DNA of 64,000 nt from Muribaculaceae bacterium (GCA_017505535.1 JAFVPD010000031.1:62001-126000); one strand, 5' to 3'; counted from the stretch's first letter, positions 48,072-56,665 are shown. A program made the numbers and translations. The notes: generated by a model not told the origin, from the letters alone.

Positions 48072-49727
48072 TTATCCGTGTTGATAGAGATAGCGCTTTA
48101 TTGAGCGTTTGGGAGTTTTTTCAAACTCCTCGTGATACACTTTCACGCGACTTATCTGAGAGTAGGCCGGCAATTCTTTATTGAGCAAAGTTATATTTTC
48201 TTGCATCATTGCTTCAAGAGCTTCCATTGTTATGCCTTGAGATGTTGCATTGTCAATGTCGGGATATACCAAAGCCACAAGTTTATTATCTTGATCAATT
48301 ACAATTGATTCGCACACATAGGGCATATTATTCAACTTCTGCTCAATCTCTTCGGGATAGATGTTTTGTCCCGACGGACCGAGTATCATATTCTTGTCGC
48401 GGCCTCGTATATAGATAAATCCGTCTTCATCAATCTGACAAATGTCGCCGGTGTTCATCCAACCATCTTTAAATACCGCCTTAGTTGCTTCGGGATTTTT
48501 ATAATATCCTTTCATGAGATTTTCTCCTCTCACCCATAACACACCCGGCACTTCTTGAGGATTGGGCGAATCAATAAATGACTCCATTCGGTCAACAACC
48601 TTTCCGCATGACCCTACCTGATTTTCATTCCAAGGAGCATAGGCGATGAGCGGAGCACACTCGGTCATTCCATATCCGACAGTATATTTAAATCCGATTC
48701 GGCGCAAGAATGCTTCCACATCTTTATTTAGCGCCGCACCTCCAATGATTATCTGCTCGAGATTGCCACCAAATGTTTCATACAATTTTTCTTTTATCTT
48801 GCCCAACAAATGGTCATCAACCAAAGGCACTCTCATGAGCATCTTCATCAATGGTTTTTCAAGCAACGGGAACACCTTTGTCTTAATGATTTTTTCAAGA
48901 ATCAAAGGCACCGAAATAATCATCTTTGGTTTTACCTGTGCAAATGCGTCCATTATCACTTTGGGAGACGGCACTCGAGTGAGGAAATGAATGTGACAAC
49001 CTTTCACAAACGTGTGTAGGAGTTCTATTGCCAATCCATACATGTGGGCCAAGGGCAACATACACACCATTCCATCACCGGGACTTGGATAAGGCAAATG
49101 GTCCATACAGAATTTCACATTTGACCAAATGTTACCATAGGAAAGCATCACACCCTTTGAAAAACCGGTTGAGCCCGACGTATAGTTAATCAATGCCAAT
49201 TCATCAAATTCATCTTTGTGATATGACACATCATCAGCAGTGAAACGCTCGGGATATTGACGGCCAAAATACTCATTCAAGTGAGCACGCGCATCGGCAA
49301 ACTCGGCATTGCGTGATAGAAATTGGGCAAAATCTTTAATGTGTAACACACCCTCAAGATTTGGCATCAATGATGGATCGAGATTTTCCCATATACTTCC
49401 ATCGACAAACAATATTTTAGCATCGCTATGTGACACTAAGTGATGAATATTGTCGGCTTTAAACTCATGCAAAATGGGCACTGCTACAGCTCCATAGGTC
49501 ACAGTTGCTAAAAAAGCTACTGCCCATTGCGAAGAATTGCGACCACACAATGCTATCTTGTCACCAGGCACTACGCCGGTGTGTTTAAACAATAAATGGA
49601 GTTTAGCTATCTTGCGTGCTACATCTTTATACTGAAACGTTGAGCCATTAAAATCGGTCAACGCCGGACGATCCCAATTCTTACAAATGGAATCTTGAAA
49701 TAATTTATTCAAACTACGAATACTCAT
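48072..49727 (-). CDS. Long-chain fatty acid-CoA ligase-like AMP-binding enzyme
   Basis: The 551-residue adenylate-forming enzyme has the P-loop INYTSGSTGFSKGVMLSYGN, the VGYGMTECAPLI motif, WMNTGDICQID and the RGRDKNMILGPSGQNIYPEEIE linker with catalytic-hinge features, ending with PKRSIKRYLY where the active-site lysine is expected. This fits FadD-like activation of fatty acids for phospholipid synthesis or breakdown. The ATG at 49727 is chosen; the longer frame starts upstream without support. TATTTTTG precedes it. Confidence 0.9.
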   Translation of the reverse strand: MSIRSLNKLFQDSICKNWDRPALTDFNGSTFQYKDVARKIAKLHLLFKHTGVVPGDKIALCGRNSSQWAVAFLATVTYGAVAVPILHEFKADNIHHLVSHSDAKILFVDGSIWENLDPSLMPNLEGVLHIKDFAQFLSRNAEFADARAHLNEYFGRQYPERFTADDVSYHKDEFDELALINYTSGSTGFSKGVMLSYGNIWSNVKFCMDHLPYPSPGDGMVCMLPLAHMYGLAIELLHTFVKGCHIHFLTRVPSPKVIMDAFAQVKPKMIISVPLILEKIIKTKVFPLLEKPLMKMLMRVPLVDDHLLGKIKEKLYETFGGNLEQIIIGGAALNKDVEAFLRRIGFKYTVGYGMTECAPLIAYAPWNENQVGSCGKVVDRMESFIDSPNPQEVPGVLWVRGENLMKGYYKNPEATKAVFKDGWMNTGDICQIDEDGFIYIRGRDKNMILGPSGQNIYPEEIEQKLNNMPYVCESIVIDQDNKLVALVYPDIDNATSQGITMEALEAMMQENITLLNKELPAYSQISRVKVYHEEFEKTPKRSIKRYLYQHG

Positions 49728-49769
49728 GGTAATAATTTTTTTGCCCCTACTGAGGCAGATTACTAAAAG

Positions 49770-49777
49770 CAAAAATA
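49770..49777 (-). promoter_or_regulatory. -7 promoter element of the acyl-CoA ligase gene
   Basis: TATTTTTG on the minus strand, 42 bases before the start at 49727. Confidence 0.55.
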
Positions 49778-49841
49778 CTCATTTTTATCCATTCTCAAAA
49801 GTTTATCACCACAATTTATCAATAATGCGAATTTTTCTGCG

Positions 49842-49849
49842 TAAATTTG
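49842..49849 (+). promoter_or_regulatory. -7 promoter element of the TlpA-like gene
   Basis: TAAATTTG, 40 bases before the start at 49890. Confidence 0.6.
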
Positions 49850-49889
49850 TCAAATAAATAACAACATTTAATTAAATTCAGATTATAAC

Positions 49890-50942
49890 ATGAAAAAGAA
49901 TCTTCTCTATGCAGCAGGCGTTGCACTCGTCATGACAGCCTGCTCTCAAGCACCCTCTACCGACTATAACGTAGAGTACAATGCCACCGCCGAAAACAAT
50001 GGCCTCACAGCCTACCTCATGGACTACGACGATAAAGACGTGAAGCTCGACAGCACAACAATCGTTGACGGAAAAGCAGTTTTCAATGGCACAATCGATG
50101 CAGCACGCATTGCTCGCCTCGTAATCAATGGCAAGCCCAAAGCTACATTTGTTCTTGAAGCAGGAAACATCTCAATCGACAGTTTAGGCACTGCTGCCGG
50201 TGCACCTCTTAACGATGCTTTTGAAGCGTTCAACAATGCCAGCGACTCATTGCGCAAAGAATATATGATCGTTGCCGCTAAAGCAAAAAATGACACTACA
50301 TTGCTCGCTCAATTGGAAACTATTCAAAACGAATATACTGCATTGGAAGAAGCTACCGCAGCACAAAACCAAGGAAACCCCATCGGATACTATCTATTCC
50401 TTCAAAAAGCTTATCAATTTGATGGCGCTCAACTCGACTCTGCTCTTGCTGCCGACTCTACCCTACTTCAATACAAACGCGTGACAAAATTGGTTGACGC
50501 AGCTAAACGCAAATTAGCCACTTCGGCCGGCAATCAATTCACCGACTTTGAAATCACTCACGAAGGCAACACTCAACGTCTAAGCGACTATGTTGGCAAA
50601 GGCGACTATGCTATCGTTGACTTCTGGGCAAGCTGGTGCGGTCCTTGTATGAGAGAAGCCGAAACACTCAAAGAAATCTACAAAAAATGGGGCGGGAAAG
50701 GCCTTGAAATCGTTGGGGTTGCTGTGTGGGACGAACCCGCGAACTCATTAAAAGCAATCGACGACAAGAAACTCACATGGAAACACATCATCAACGGCCA
50801 AAACCTTCCAACCGACCTTTACGGCATTTCAGGCATTCCATGCATCGTTGTTGTTGATCCACAAGGCATGATCATTGCTCGCGACGTGCGCGGCGAAGAC
50901 CTCAAACAACTCATCGACGAAAAACTTTCAGAAAAGAAATAA
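49890..50942 (+). CDS. TlpA-like thioredoxin lipoprotein with DUF4369-type N-terminus
   Basis: The 350-residue protein has a lipoprotein signal (MKKNLLYAAGVALVMTACSQ, lipid cysteine C18), an N-terminal beta domain of the DUF4369 type (about 25-130), a helical linker and a C-terminal thioredoxin fold with WCGPC (C250, C253) and the cis-proline loop GISGIPCIVVVDPQG. It probably reduces periplasmic disulfides, as in cytochrome maturation or oxidative repair. Interestingly a further cysteine directly follows the cis-proline. A terminator follows. Confidence 0.9.
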   Translation: MKKNLLYAAGVALVMTACSQAPSTDYNVEYNATAENNGLTAYLMDYDDKDVKLDSTTIVDGKAVFNGTIDAARIARLVINGKPKATFVLEAGNISIDSLGTAAGAPLNDAFEAFNNASDSLRKEYMIVAAKAKNDTTLLAQLETIQNEYTALEEATAAQNQGNPIGYYLFLQKAYQFDGAQLDSALAADSTLLQYKRVTKLVDAAKRKLATSAGNQFTDFEITHEGNTQRLSDYVGKGDYAIVDFWASWCGPCMREAETLKEIYKKWGGKGLEIVGVAVWDEPANSLKAIDDKKLTWKHIINGQNLPTDLYGISGIPCIVVVDPQGMIIARDVRGEDLKQLIDEKLSEKK

Positions 50943-50964
50943 GCCACTACCCTCTCACAATCAA

Positions 50965-51010
50965 CAACGAGACTGCTCCCTCCGGAATCAGTCTCGTTGT
51001 CGTTTTTCTT
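50965..51010 (+). terminator. Rho-independent terminator
   Basis: CAACGAGACTG (50965-50975) pairs with CAGTCTCGTTG (50989-50999); then TCGTTTTTCTTTT. Confidence 0.9.
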
Positions 51011-51074
51011 TTCGCGATTATAATGATGTGAATATTTTTAAGGCATTAGTATATGAGATAATGTCAAAAATGAG

Positions 51075-51114
51075 ATAACGGAATAGCCTGCGAGGTCGCA
51101 GACTATTCCGTTAT
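51075..51114 (-). terminator. Long inverted repeat ending the methylase-helicase cassette
   Basis: ATAACGGAATAG (51075-51086) pairs with CTATTCCGTTAT (51103-51114), and inside it CTGCGA with TCGCAG. It lies 16 bases after the helicase stop. The minus strand continues CTCATTTTTG, so it can terminate the cassette. It is G+C-richer than the surrounding spacer and marks the left edge of the accessory region. Confidence 0.75.
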
Positions 51115-51130
51115 AAAGGTTCTAATAATA

Positions 51131-54013
51131 TTACTCTACCTCCAAGAACCCCATTAGGAACGCATCGGGGAAGATGAATTTCTTTTCGCCGAGGGTGAAT
51201 TTGATGTGGATAAACTTTTCGTTCTTGTTGATTTTAACAACCATTCCTTTGCCGAATTTCTTGTGTATGACGTTACTATCAACTCCGATTGATTCTAATT
51301 TTGTTTCAAGATCTTGCACAGCTTGTTTCTCTTGCGAAACGGGCTCAACAGTTATGGCTATTGCCGGCTGTGGTTGAACGACAGGCTTATGTTGTGGCTG
51401 TTCTGCACGCTTATCCTCAGTTGTTTCGCTACTTCTCGAATATGCACTATAATCAACCTCACTCATTGAGGATTGTTGATTATAGAACAGTTTCTCATAT
51501 TGAGTTTTGCGGATTGTGGTGTCCCAGCCGCCGACCTCTTCGTTGGTATGTTTGTCAATGCCGGTATATGTTAGGCTCGCATCCTCGTAGCGTTTGAACT
51601 TGAAGATAGCATCATTCATCAGCGGTGCGTTGAATACGCCCAACGAGCAAAGCATATTGAAGTCCTCGACACTCAAGCCCGTAACCTTTTTGAATAGTCC
51701 CGGCTCCAACTGCGAGATAACATCTTTCAGGCATCGTTCACGATAGTCGGTCAAGTACATAAATACAGGTATTCGGGTAGCAAATTTTATCAGTTTCTCC
51801 TGAATCTGTTTGCGTTTGCTCTTCATCTCCTTTTCCTCAGCAGAGATTTCTTTTTTCTCTTTTGGTGTCGGGTCGGGGTTCTCTTTCTTTGCCTTCTTGA
51901 CAGCTTCTGATTTATTGATAATGGTAGTAAGGTCGCTGTTGAGGTTGCGGAAGCCCTCGATGTTCATCAAAGCCCGCATCGCTTCGGGGCTTGCAAGCAA
52001 GCGTTTCAGCGTGTCGTTATCTACATTCACAAGCAGAGCAGATTCCCAACGCTTTGCGAGCAGTGTTGCCGATGTTCCTGCAAGTGCAATGTCAAGAATG
52101 TCCTGTGCATCGACCTCTTTCATGCTGCTGCCGTCGTAAGCAAGTACGGGCAAGAACTTGATAAATTCGCCTACCTTCGCTTCGGGATTGCTTTCGTTTA
52201 TATCCAAGCGGCAACTGTAATCCGATATTTGTCGCAAGGCTCTGTCAAGCGCAAAGTCGAATACATAGCACTCATTCTTCATTATGGTTTTGCTTCCCTC
52301 TTCGTTCTTTACCTCCCAAGGACTCTGCACTCGGAACGCAGCCTGAAAATAGGTTTCAGGGCTTTTCAAATTACGGAGCATAAATATACCAGTCCAAGGT
52401 TTAACTGTTACACCCGTTGTCAACTTACCGCAAGTAAGTGTAATGGTCTTTGTTTCCAACGGATCGCCCATATTGGCTTGCACAGGGTGCAGAGCATCAA
52501 GACCGATACCTGCTGCTGTTCCGGCACAAACTACTACCTTGTAGTCGTGATAGAATTTGTTCTGTCTTTGTGCAAGCAGATTAGCCATTGCAAAGCACGA
52601 TGCTACATTAGGCAAGAACCATAATGTGTGCGAAAGCACATTGAGTAAACGTGTATCGCTGAATGGCATTGGCGGTCGCTTGTCATGTCCGAGTTTGAGG
52701 TCATCAACGCTTGCAGGTAGATAACCGCCACGAATAAGGTCGAGCCATTTCTGTACCTCATTCTCATATTTGAAACGGGCATTCTCGCCTTTGCCCTCTG
52801 CTGCAAAGAATAGGTTAAGGTCGAATTCATCAAATTCGCCTTGTTTGGCCACCTCTTGTATCTCATCGGGCATACGATAGGTAAGCATAACCATTCGTGG
52901 CAAGGCAAGATACGGATTACCGCTCCCTTTCCACTCTGCTTTTGCTCGTTGTTCATCACTATAAGTCCAGTTGAAAATCTGCTCCTCGATAAACTCCCCA
53001 TTGTTTATAGCTCTGAACGGTGTTCCCGACAAAAAGAGATAATATCGTGTAGAGATTGGCAACCACGATTCGTTAATGGCGTTGTTTGCCTCGTCTTTCT
53101 TGTACTTTTCGGCGTCAAAATCTACGGCACTTTCCTCGTCTTCTTTCTCAAATAGCTCCTTTGCACGCTCTTTCCAAGCACCGAAGTGATATTCATCGAA
53201 GATTACCAAATCCCAATTAGTAGCGTGTATAAACTCATTCTTGGTTTTAATGCCGCCACTCTCGTTTGTGCCCAGCAGGTCTTGGAACGAACCGAACACA
53301 ACTATGGGCTTTGATTTGTCCGCTCTGTGGAACTCTTGGTCGATATTCAGATTGTTGTTGCGTGCGTCCTTGTTGGAGATATATTGCCAACCCTCAAAAT
53401 CGATGTGTGAAACAAGGTCTTCACGCCAAGCCGATTCAACTGCGGGTTTGAAGGTAAGAATCAATATACGCGACAAGCCCATCTTCTTTGCCAACTGATA
53501 CGAAGCAAAGGTCTTTCCGAAACGCATTTTTGCGTTCCAAAGAAATTTGGGGATACGATTAGGCTCGTCTTTCAGTGCTTGCTCAAAATAAGTTTTTGTC
53601 TGCTCCACTGCACGGAACTGCTCGGGGCGCATGGTAAAGTTTTGCGTTCTATTCTCTTCGATTGCCACGCCTGTGCGGAGCGACAAGATTGCAGCCATGA
53701 TATCAGGCACCGAGCAACGGAACCATTCATCAGTCTTGTCAAGCGGGTTAAGGCGTTTACAACCTTTGCGTTCAAGCAATCGATGAACATCCTTGTCGGT
53801 AAAGCAAGAGCCGTCGTTGCTCATAGCCGACTCTACCAATACAATCTCATACTGCACTTTGCTTGTGTGCAGTTGCTCGTCTATGCGTTCTTTGGCTGTG
53901 CGGTCGGTGTAACCTAACTTTAGATAACCTTTGTGGGAATCTACCCCAATCAAACGATAGGCATATATCGTTGGAGTAACGGTAGGTCGTTGAGGAAAAT
54001 AGTTGTGTTCCAT
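51131..54013 (-). CDS. GIY-YIG / SF2 helicase fusion of a restriction-like cassette
   Basis: The 960-residue protein combines three parts. Residues 15-100 resemble the T5orf172/GIY-YIG nuclease fold (IYAYRLIG, YLKLGYTDRTAKERI, DKDVHRLLERKG, DEWFRCS); the usual glutamate of the E-x-x-LH step appears as aspartate 75 or nearby. Residues 126-600 form an SF2 helicase: MRPEQFRAVEQT, Walker A AKMRFGKT (161-168), DEYH (273-276), LSGTPF, and QAAFRVQSPW as motif VI. The last 45 residues (HKKFGKGMVVKI ... KFIFPDAF) look like the SH3/tudor-like tail of PcrA/UvrD. A charged linker with PKEKKEISAEEKE separates them. It probably translocates on DNA and cleaves unmodified DNA; this is inferred. Confidence 0.8.
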   Translation of the reverse strand: MEHNYFPQRPTVTPTIYAYRLIGVDSHKGYLKLGYTDRTAKERIDEQLHTSKVQYEIVLVESAMSNDGSCFTDKDVHRLLERKGCKRLNPLDKTDEWFRCSVPDIMAAILSLRTGVAIEENRTQNFTMRPEQFRAVEQTKTYFEQALKDEPNRIPKFLWNAKMRFGKTFASYQLAKKMGLSRILILTFKPAVESAWREDLVSHIDFEGWQYISNKDARNNNLNIDQEFHRADKSKPIVVFGSFQDLLGTNESGGIKTKNEFIHATNWDLVIFDEYHFGAWKERAKELFEKEDEESAVDFDAEKYKKDEANNAINESWLPISTRYYLFLSGTPFRAINNGEFIEEQIFNWTYSDEQRAKAEWKGSGNPYLALPRMVMLTYRMPDEIQEVAKQGEFDEFDLNLFFAAEGKGENARFKYENEVQKWLDLIRGGYLPASVDDLKLGHDKRPPMPFSDTRLLNVLSHTLWFLPNVASCFAMANLLAQRQNKFYHDYKVVVCAGTAAGIGLDALHPVQANMGDPLETKTITLTCGKLTTGVTVKPWTGIFMLRNLKSPETYFQAAFRVQSPWEVKNEEGSKTIMKNECYVFDFALDRALRQISDYSCRLDINESNPEAKVGEFIKFLPVLAYDGSSMKEVDAQDILDIALAGTSATLLAKRWESALLVNVDNDTLKRLLASPEAMRALMNIEGFRNLNSDLTTIINKSEAVKKAKKENPDPTPKEKKEISAEEKEMKSKRKQIQEKLIKFATRIPVFMYLTDYRERCLKDVISQLEPGLFKKVTGLSVEDFNMLCSLGVFNAPLMNDAIFKFKRYEDASLTYTGIDKHTNEEVGGWDTTIRKTQYEKLFYNQQSSMSEVDYSAYSRSSETTEDKRAEQPQHKPVVQPQPAIAITVEPVSQEKQAVQDLETKLESIGVDSNVIHKKFGKGMVVKINKNEKFIHIKFTLGEKKFIFPDAFLMGFLEVE

Positions 54014-54017
54014 AATA

Positions 54018-55541
54018 TTACTCCATTGGGCGTATCATTGATTCAATAAAAGATATCTCATCATCTGTTAAGCCATATTTAGCGTACAGTTTTTCATCAG
54101 TCCACTCTTCTGTAAAATCTTGAATAGGGACAAAGGAATAAACTCTTGCAGGTGCATCTTGGGTGTTCTTCTTCAATAATACCATAAATCGAAAAAATCG
54201 AGTCTTGATATATGAGAGCACATTTTCACTTCTCTTTTTATTGGCATAAGGTCCTATTACCATATAGGTTTCAGTACAACATGTATTCGGTTCACCCAAG
54301 AAAGGTTTGTTTAATATCTGATGTGGGAAATCTTCGCCTGCACCATACGCACGAGTTATATATATCTTATATTCATCTACCCAAGAAATATTTTGAGTTA
54401 TCTCGGCTCTATCTACATAACCCTCGGTTTTGTTTGCATACAGCTTTACAGCTCCAACAAATGGTTTTTCTTTTCCTTTTACAAAAGTTCTAAAGCCAAA
54501 AGGTTTTTGAGAACTAATCTGAGTATTCATAGTCGGTTCTTTGAATGCTTGAACTTTTCTTAATATTGAAATAGCATCATTATATCTAATAAATGTATCA
54601 CAGCCCTTCTCAAGCAAAGGTCTCCGCATTGTTGATACTTCATTATTTCTCATGGTCCTAATTTCGCAATCCCCCTTACGATCTCTATCCCACAGAAAAT
54701 AACATACACCTCCTTTAATTTCTACACCAGGGAAACATTCTGAAGAAATTGGGAAATCAACAATGGTGCGTATCCTTTCGTCATGTAGCATCTCATCTCT
54801 AAAATCATCAAGACCTCGACCTCCTGCAAACCAACGAGAAGGTACAATCATCGTTAAATAACGAGGAGTTAGTTTTTTTGCCTGTTGAATAAATCTATGA
54901 TACAAAGGTATAGCTCCACCTCTTTGTCTATCTTCCGTATCTCCTCCATCACTCATTTGATATGGTGGGTTGCCTATAATCACATCGAATTTCATATTGA
55001 ATACTTTCTTTACATCTAAATTATGGATAAACTGATAAGCGTGGGTTTCAAGTTCTGCCCCACGATCATATTCGCTCTGCGAAGCACCGCAATAGATACA
55101 TTTGCCATCTTTCCAAGTATGCTTGATGCGTTGGTAGATGATATTTCCTTGCGGTTTGTCTTCGGGAAACTGATATGCCGAAAACTCACTACTTGGGAAC
55201 TTGCTGCAATAGACACTTCGGCGAGAAAGCAGGCTTGTCAGTTCGGTAATGGCAATACCAAAGAGTTGCTTGGAAAAGATATGCTCTATACGCTTCTCAA
55301 GGTCGGGTATCTGCTGTTCAAGTCCTTTGATAAGTCGTTTGGCAATCTCACGCAGAAAAACGCCACTCTTGCAACAAGGGTCTAGAAAAGTGGTATCGGG
55401 GTTCTTGAACAACTCCTGTGGGAGCATATCAATAATCTTGTTTGCCAATTCAGGAGGAGTAAATACCTCATCATTGCTAAGATTGGCAATGCACGAAAGC
55501 ACGTCGGGATTATAGACGCTTTTGAACAAACTATTCTCCAT
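54018..55541 (-). CDS. Eco57I-like adenine-N6 DNA methyltransferase
   Basis: The 507-residue protein has the N6-adenine methyltransferase motifs in order: DEVFTPPELANKII (24-37), SAM motif I FLDPCCKSGVFL (52-63) and the catalytic NPPYQM (191-196). The rest (about 240-507) is likely a target-recognition domain. A C-x2-C pair lies at 148/151 (KCIYCG). The ATG at 55541 is chosen: it overlaps the upstream methylase gene by 11 bases, and the longer frame to 55703 runs entirely within that gene. The helicase gene follows after only 4 bases, implying co-expression. Confidence 0.9.
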   Translation of the reverse strand: MENSLFKSVYNPDVLSCIANLSNDEVFTPPELANKIIDMLPQELFKNPDTTFLDPCCKSGVFLREIAKRLIKGLEQQIPDLEKRIEHIFSKQLFGIAITELTSLLSRRSVYCSKFPSSEFSAYQFPEDKPQGNIIYQRIKHTWKDGKCIYCGASQSEYDRGAELETHAYQFIHNLDVKKVFNMKFDVIIGNPPYQMSDGGDTEDRQRGGAIPLYHRFIQQAKKLTPRYLTMIVPSRWFAGGRGLDDFRDEMLHDERIRTIVDFPISSECFPGVEIKGGVCYFLWDRDRKGDCEIRTMRNNEVSTMRRPLLEKGCDTFIRYNDAISILRKVQAFKEPTMNTQISSQKPFGFRTFVKGKEKPFVGAVKLYANKTEGYVDRAEITQNISWVDEYKIYITRAYGAGEDFPHQILNKPFLGEPNTCCTETYMVIGPYANKKRSENVLSYIKTRFFRFMVLLKKNTQDAPARVYSFVPIQDFTEEWTDEKLYAKYGLTDDEISFIESMIRPME

Positions 55542-56214
55542 AATCCTGTACCTTCTTATAATGTGTAATATATCTGCGGAGGAATATGCCGCCCTCCTCC
55601 TTTTGCTCTTCTGTAAGAGCAAAGAGATTACCTTCGCTATTATCGTTATAGAGAAGAAGGTCGGACAACGTATAGTCGGAACGCTGCATTTGAGAGCCAC
55701 CAATTAGCGTCCATTCGGAAAAGACAATGGGCGCAGAGGTGTCTTTGCCCTCAGCATCAACACACATCAATGTAAGTGCATTACCATTGATAATATTTCG
55801 GCTGATGATGAACTTGGCAGCTTCGCGTGTTTCATCCGATGCCTCGTTTTTACAATGGTCGGAATATTCCTCGTTCCAGATTTTGTAAAGACGTTCACGA
55901 CAAACAAATACATTGTCGTTCATTATATCCACACCGTAAAGGCTTCCAATAGCGACAATGGCTTGTTTTTCGTAGTCGCGTGGGCTTTTCTTGTATTTCC
56001 TGCGGAGTTCGGCAAGTTTGCGTTTGAGAATAACAGCCAAGAAATTGCCATCACCGCAAGCCGGTTCCAAGAAACGGGAGTCCGGCCGCAGACATTCATT
56101 CGCAACAAGGTCGCACATAGCGTTTACCTCACGCTCGGCAGTGAAGACCTCGCCTCGTTCGGCTACACGCTCTTTAGATTTTATTTGAGTGGTATCTGAT
56201 TTTAAAACAGACAT
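55531..56214 (-). CDS. Small methyltransferase-like subunit lacking NPPY
   Basis: The 227-residue protein opens like an N6-methyltransferase: AERGEVFTAEREVNAMCDLV (18-37) and SAM motif I FLEPACGDGNFL (48-59). No NPPY/DPPY catalytic motif follows; it ends with a polar region (NLFALTEEQKEEGGIFLRRY). It may be a SAM-binding partner, a regulator, or a remnant of a split enzyme. It precedes the Eco57I-like gene with an 11-base overlap (ATGGAGAATAG). The start codon at 56214 is adjacent to a hairpin that could hold it closed. Confidence 0.8.
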   Translation of the reverse strand: MSVLKSDTTQIKSKERVAERGEVFTAEREVNAMCDLVANECLRPDSRFLEPACGDGNFLAVILKRKLAELRRKYKKSPRDYEKQAIVAIGSLYGVDIMNDNVFVCRERLYKIWNEEYSDHCKNEASDETREAAKFIISRNIINGNALTLMCVDAEGKDTSAPIVFSEWTLIGGSQMQRSDYTLSDLLLYNDNSEGNLFALTEEQKEEGGIFLRRYITHYKKVQDYGE

Positions 56215-56242
56215 AGCCCTATATGTTTTAGCGGTTAGGGCT
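56215..56242 (-). promoter_or_regulatory. Hairpin adjoining the start codon of the methylase cassette
   Basis: AGCCCTA (56215-56221) pairs with TAGGGCT (56236-56242); the minus-strand stem ends directly before the ATG at 56214, so it can hinder initiation. Confidence 0.6.
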
Positions 56243-56283
56243 ACAAAATCCGCGGGTTAGTATCAAATGATTAGGTCAAGACA

Positions 56284-56323
56284 CAAAAAAAGCGTGAAGC
56301 CCTGCACTGTCGCTCGCTTCACG
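56284..56323 (-). terminator. Attenuator-like terminator in the cassette leader
   Basis: CGTGAAGC (minus strand, 56316-56323) pairs with GCTTCACG (56293-56300), followed by a run of seven T (56285-56291). It sits 70 bases before the first cassette gene, between promoter and coding region. Confidence 0.85.
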
Positions 56324-56486
56324 ATCTGAGGCCTTCGCATTGCCCTACCTGTCGAAACGAGCAACGCATAAGCCCCACGCCGATATGTATAACCACTATT
56401 CTATGCCTATGGTTGTCATTGGCGTAGAGATACACCAATGACAACAAGACATAGGAAGGGCTGTATATAACATACCCACGGGGCAT
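56319..56486 (-). CDS. 55-codon leader open frame
   Basis: ATG at 56486 (minus strand) opens 55 codons ending in TGA at 56319-56321. The product (MPRGYVIYSPSYVLLS..., ending RQVGQCEGLRS) has no recognisable domain. Its stop codon lies within the 5' arm of the terminator (56316-56323), so a ribosome finishing it would keep that arm unpaired. It may be a leader peptide, or an accidental frame inside a structured RNA. A shorter alternative frame starts 4 bases upstream. Confidence 0.35.
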   Translation of the reverse strand: MPRGYVIYSPSYVLLSLVYLYANDNHRHRIVVIHIGVGLMRCSFRQVGQCEGLRS

Positions 56487-56634
56487 TCATCGTTGCTTGG
56501 TTCTGAACTTGCAATTTGAAATTTTCCTACGATTTCAGAATGTCAAAACCAAAGCGTCAATAAACGCCTTTTTTATATGTCTTGTCCCACCCTCCCGTTT
56601 TCATTTTGATGAAAACAATCGGCGTAGGACATTG

Positions 56635-56665
56635 CAAAGTTAGTTAAAATGTTATTTGTTCCAAA
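56635..56665 (-). promoter_or_regulatory. Promoter of the methylase-helicase cassette
   Basis: On the minus strand TTTG (56662-56665), exactly 19 bases, then TAACTTTG (56635-56642): the best full match to the Bacteroidota promoter consensus in the window. Sequence upstream (56666-56790) holds no gene. Confidence 0.8.

Larger units (their letters stand above)
56284..56628 (-). ncRNA. Structured leader RNA of the methylase-helicase cassette
   Basis: From the promoter at 56635-56665 to the terminator at 56284 the minus strand is about 345 nt and contains at least four stems: a perfect 8-bp stem (56597-56604/56609-56616) closed by GTCC/GGAC; GCGT/ACGC (56554-56557/56564-56567); a 14-bp stem with GAGA/TCTC loop (56413-56426/56431-56444) extended by CCTATG/CATAGG (56406-56411/56450-56455); and GCATTGC/GCAACGC (56337-56343/56361-56367). 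I have a weak memory of similar leader sequence in other Bacteroidales accessory regions but cannot verify it. Confidence 0.7.

Noticed and set aside
55541-55703. 54-codon N-terminal extension of the Eco57I-like methylase
   Set aside because: It is wholly inside the upstream methylase gene, is rich in cysteine and isoleucine with no domain similarity, and the family begins near the ATG at 55541.
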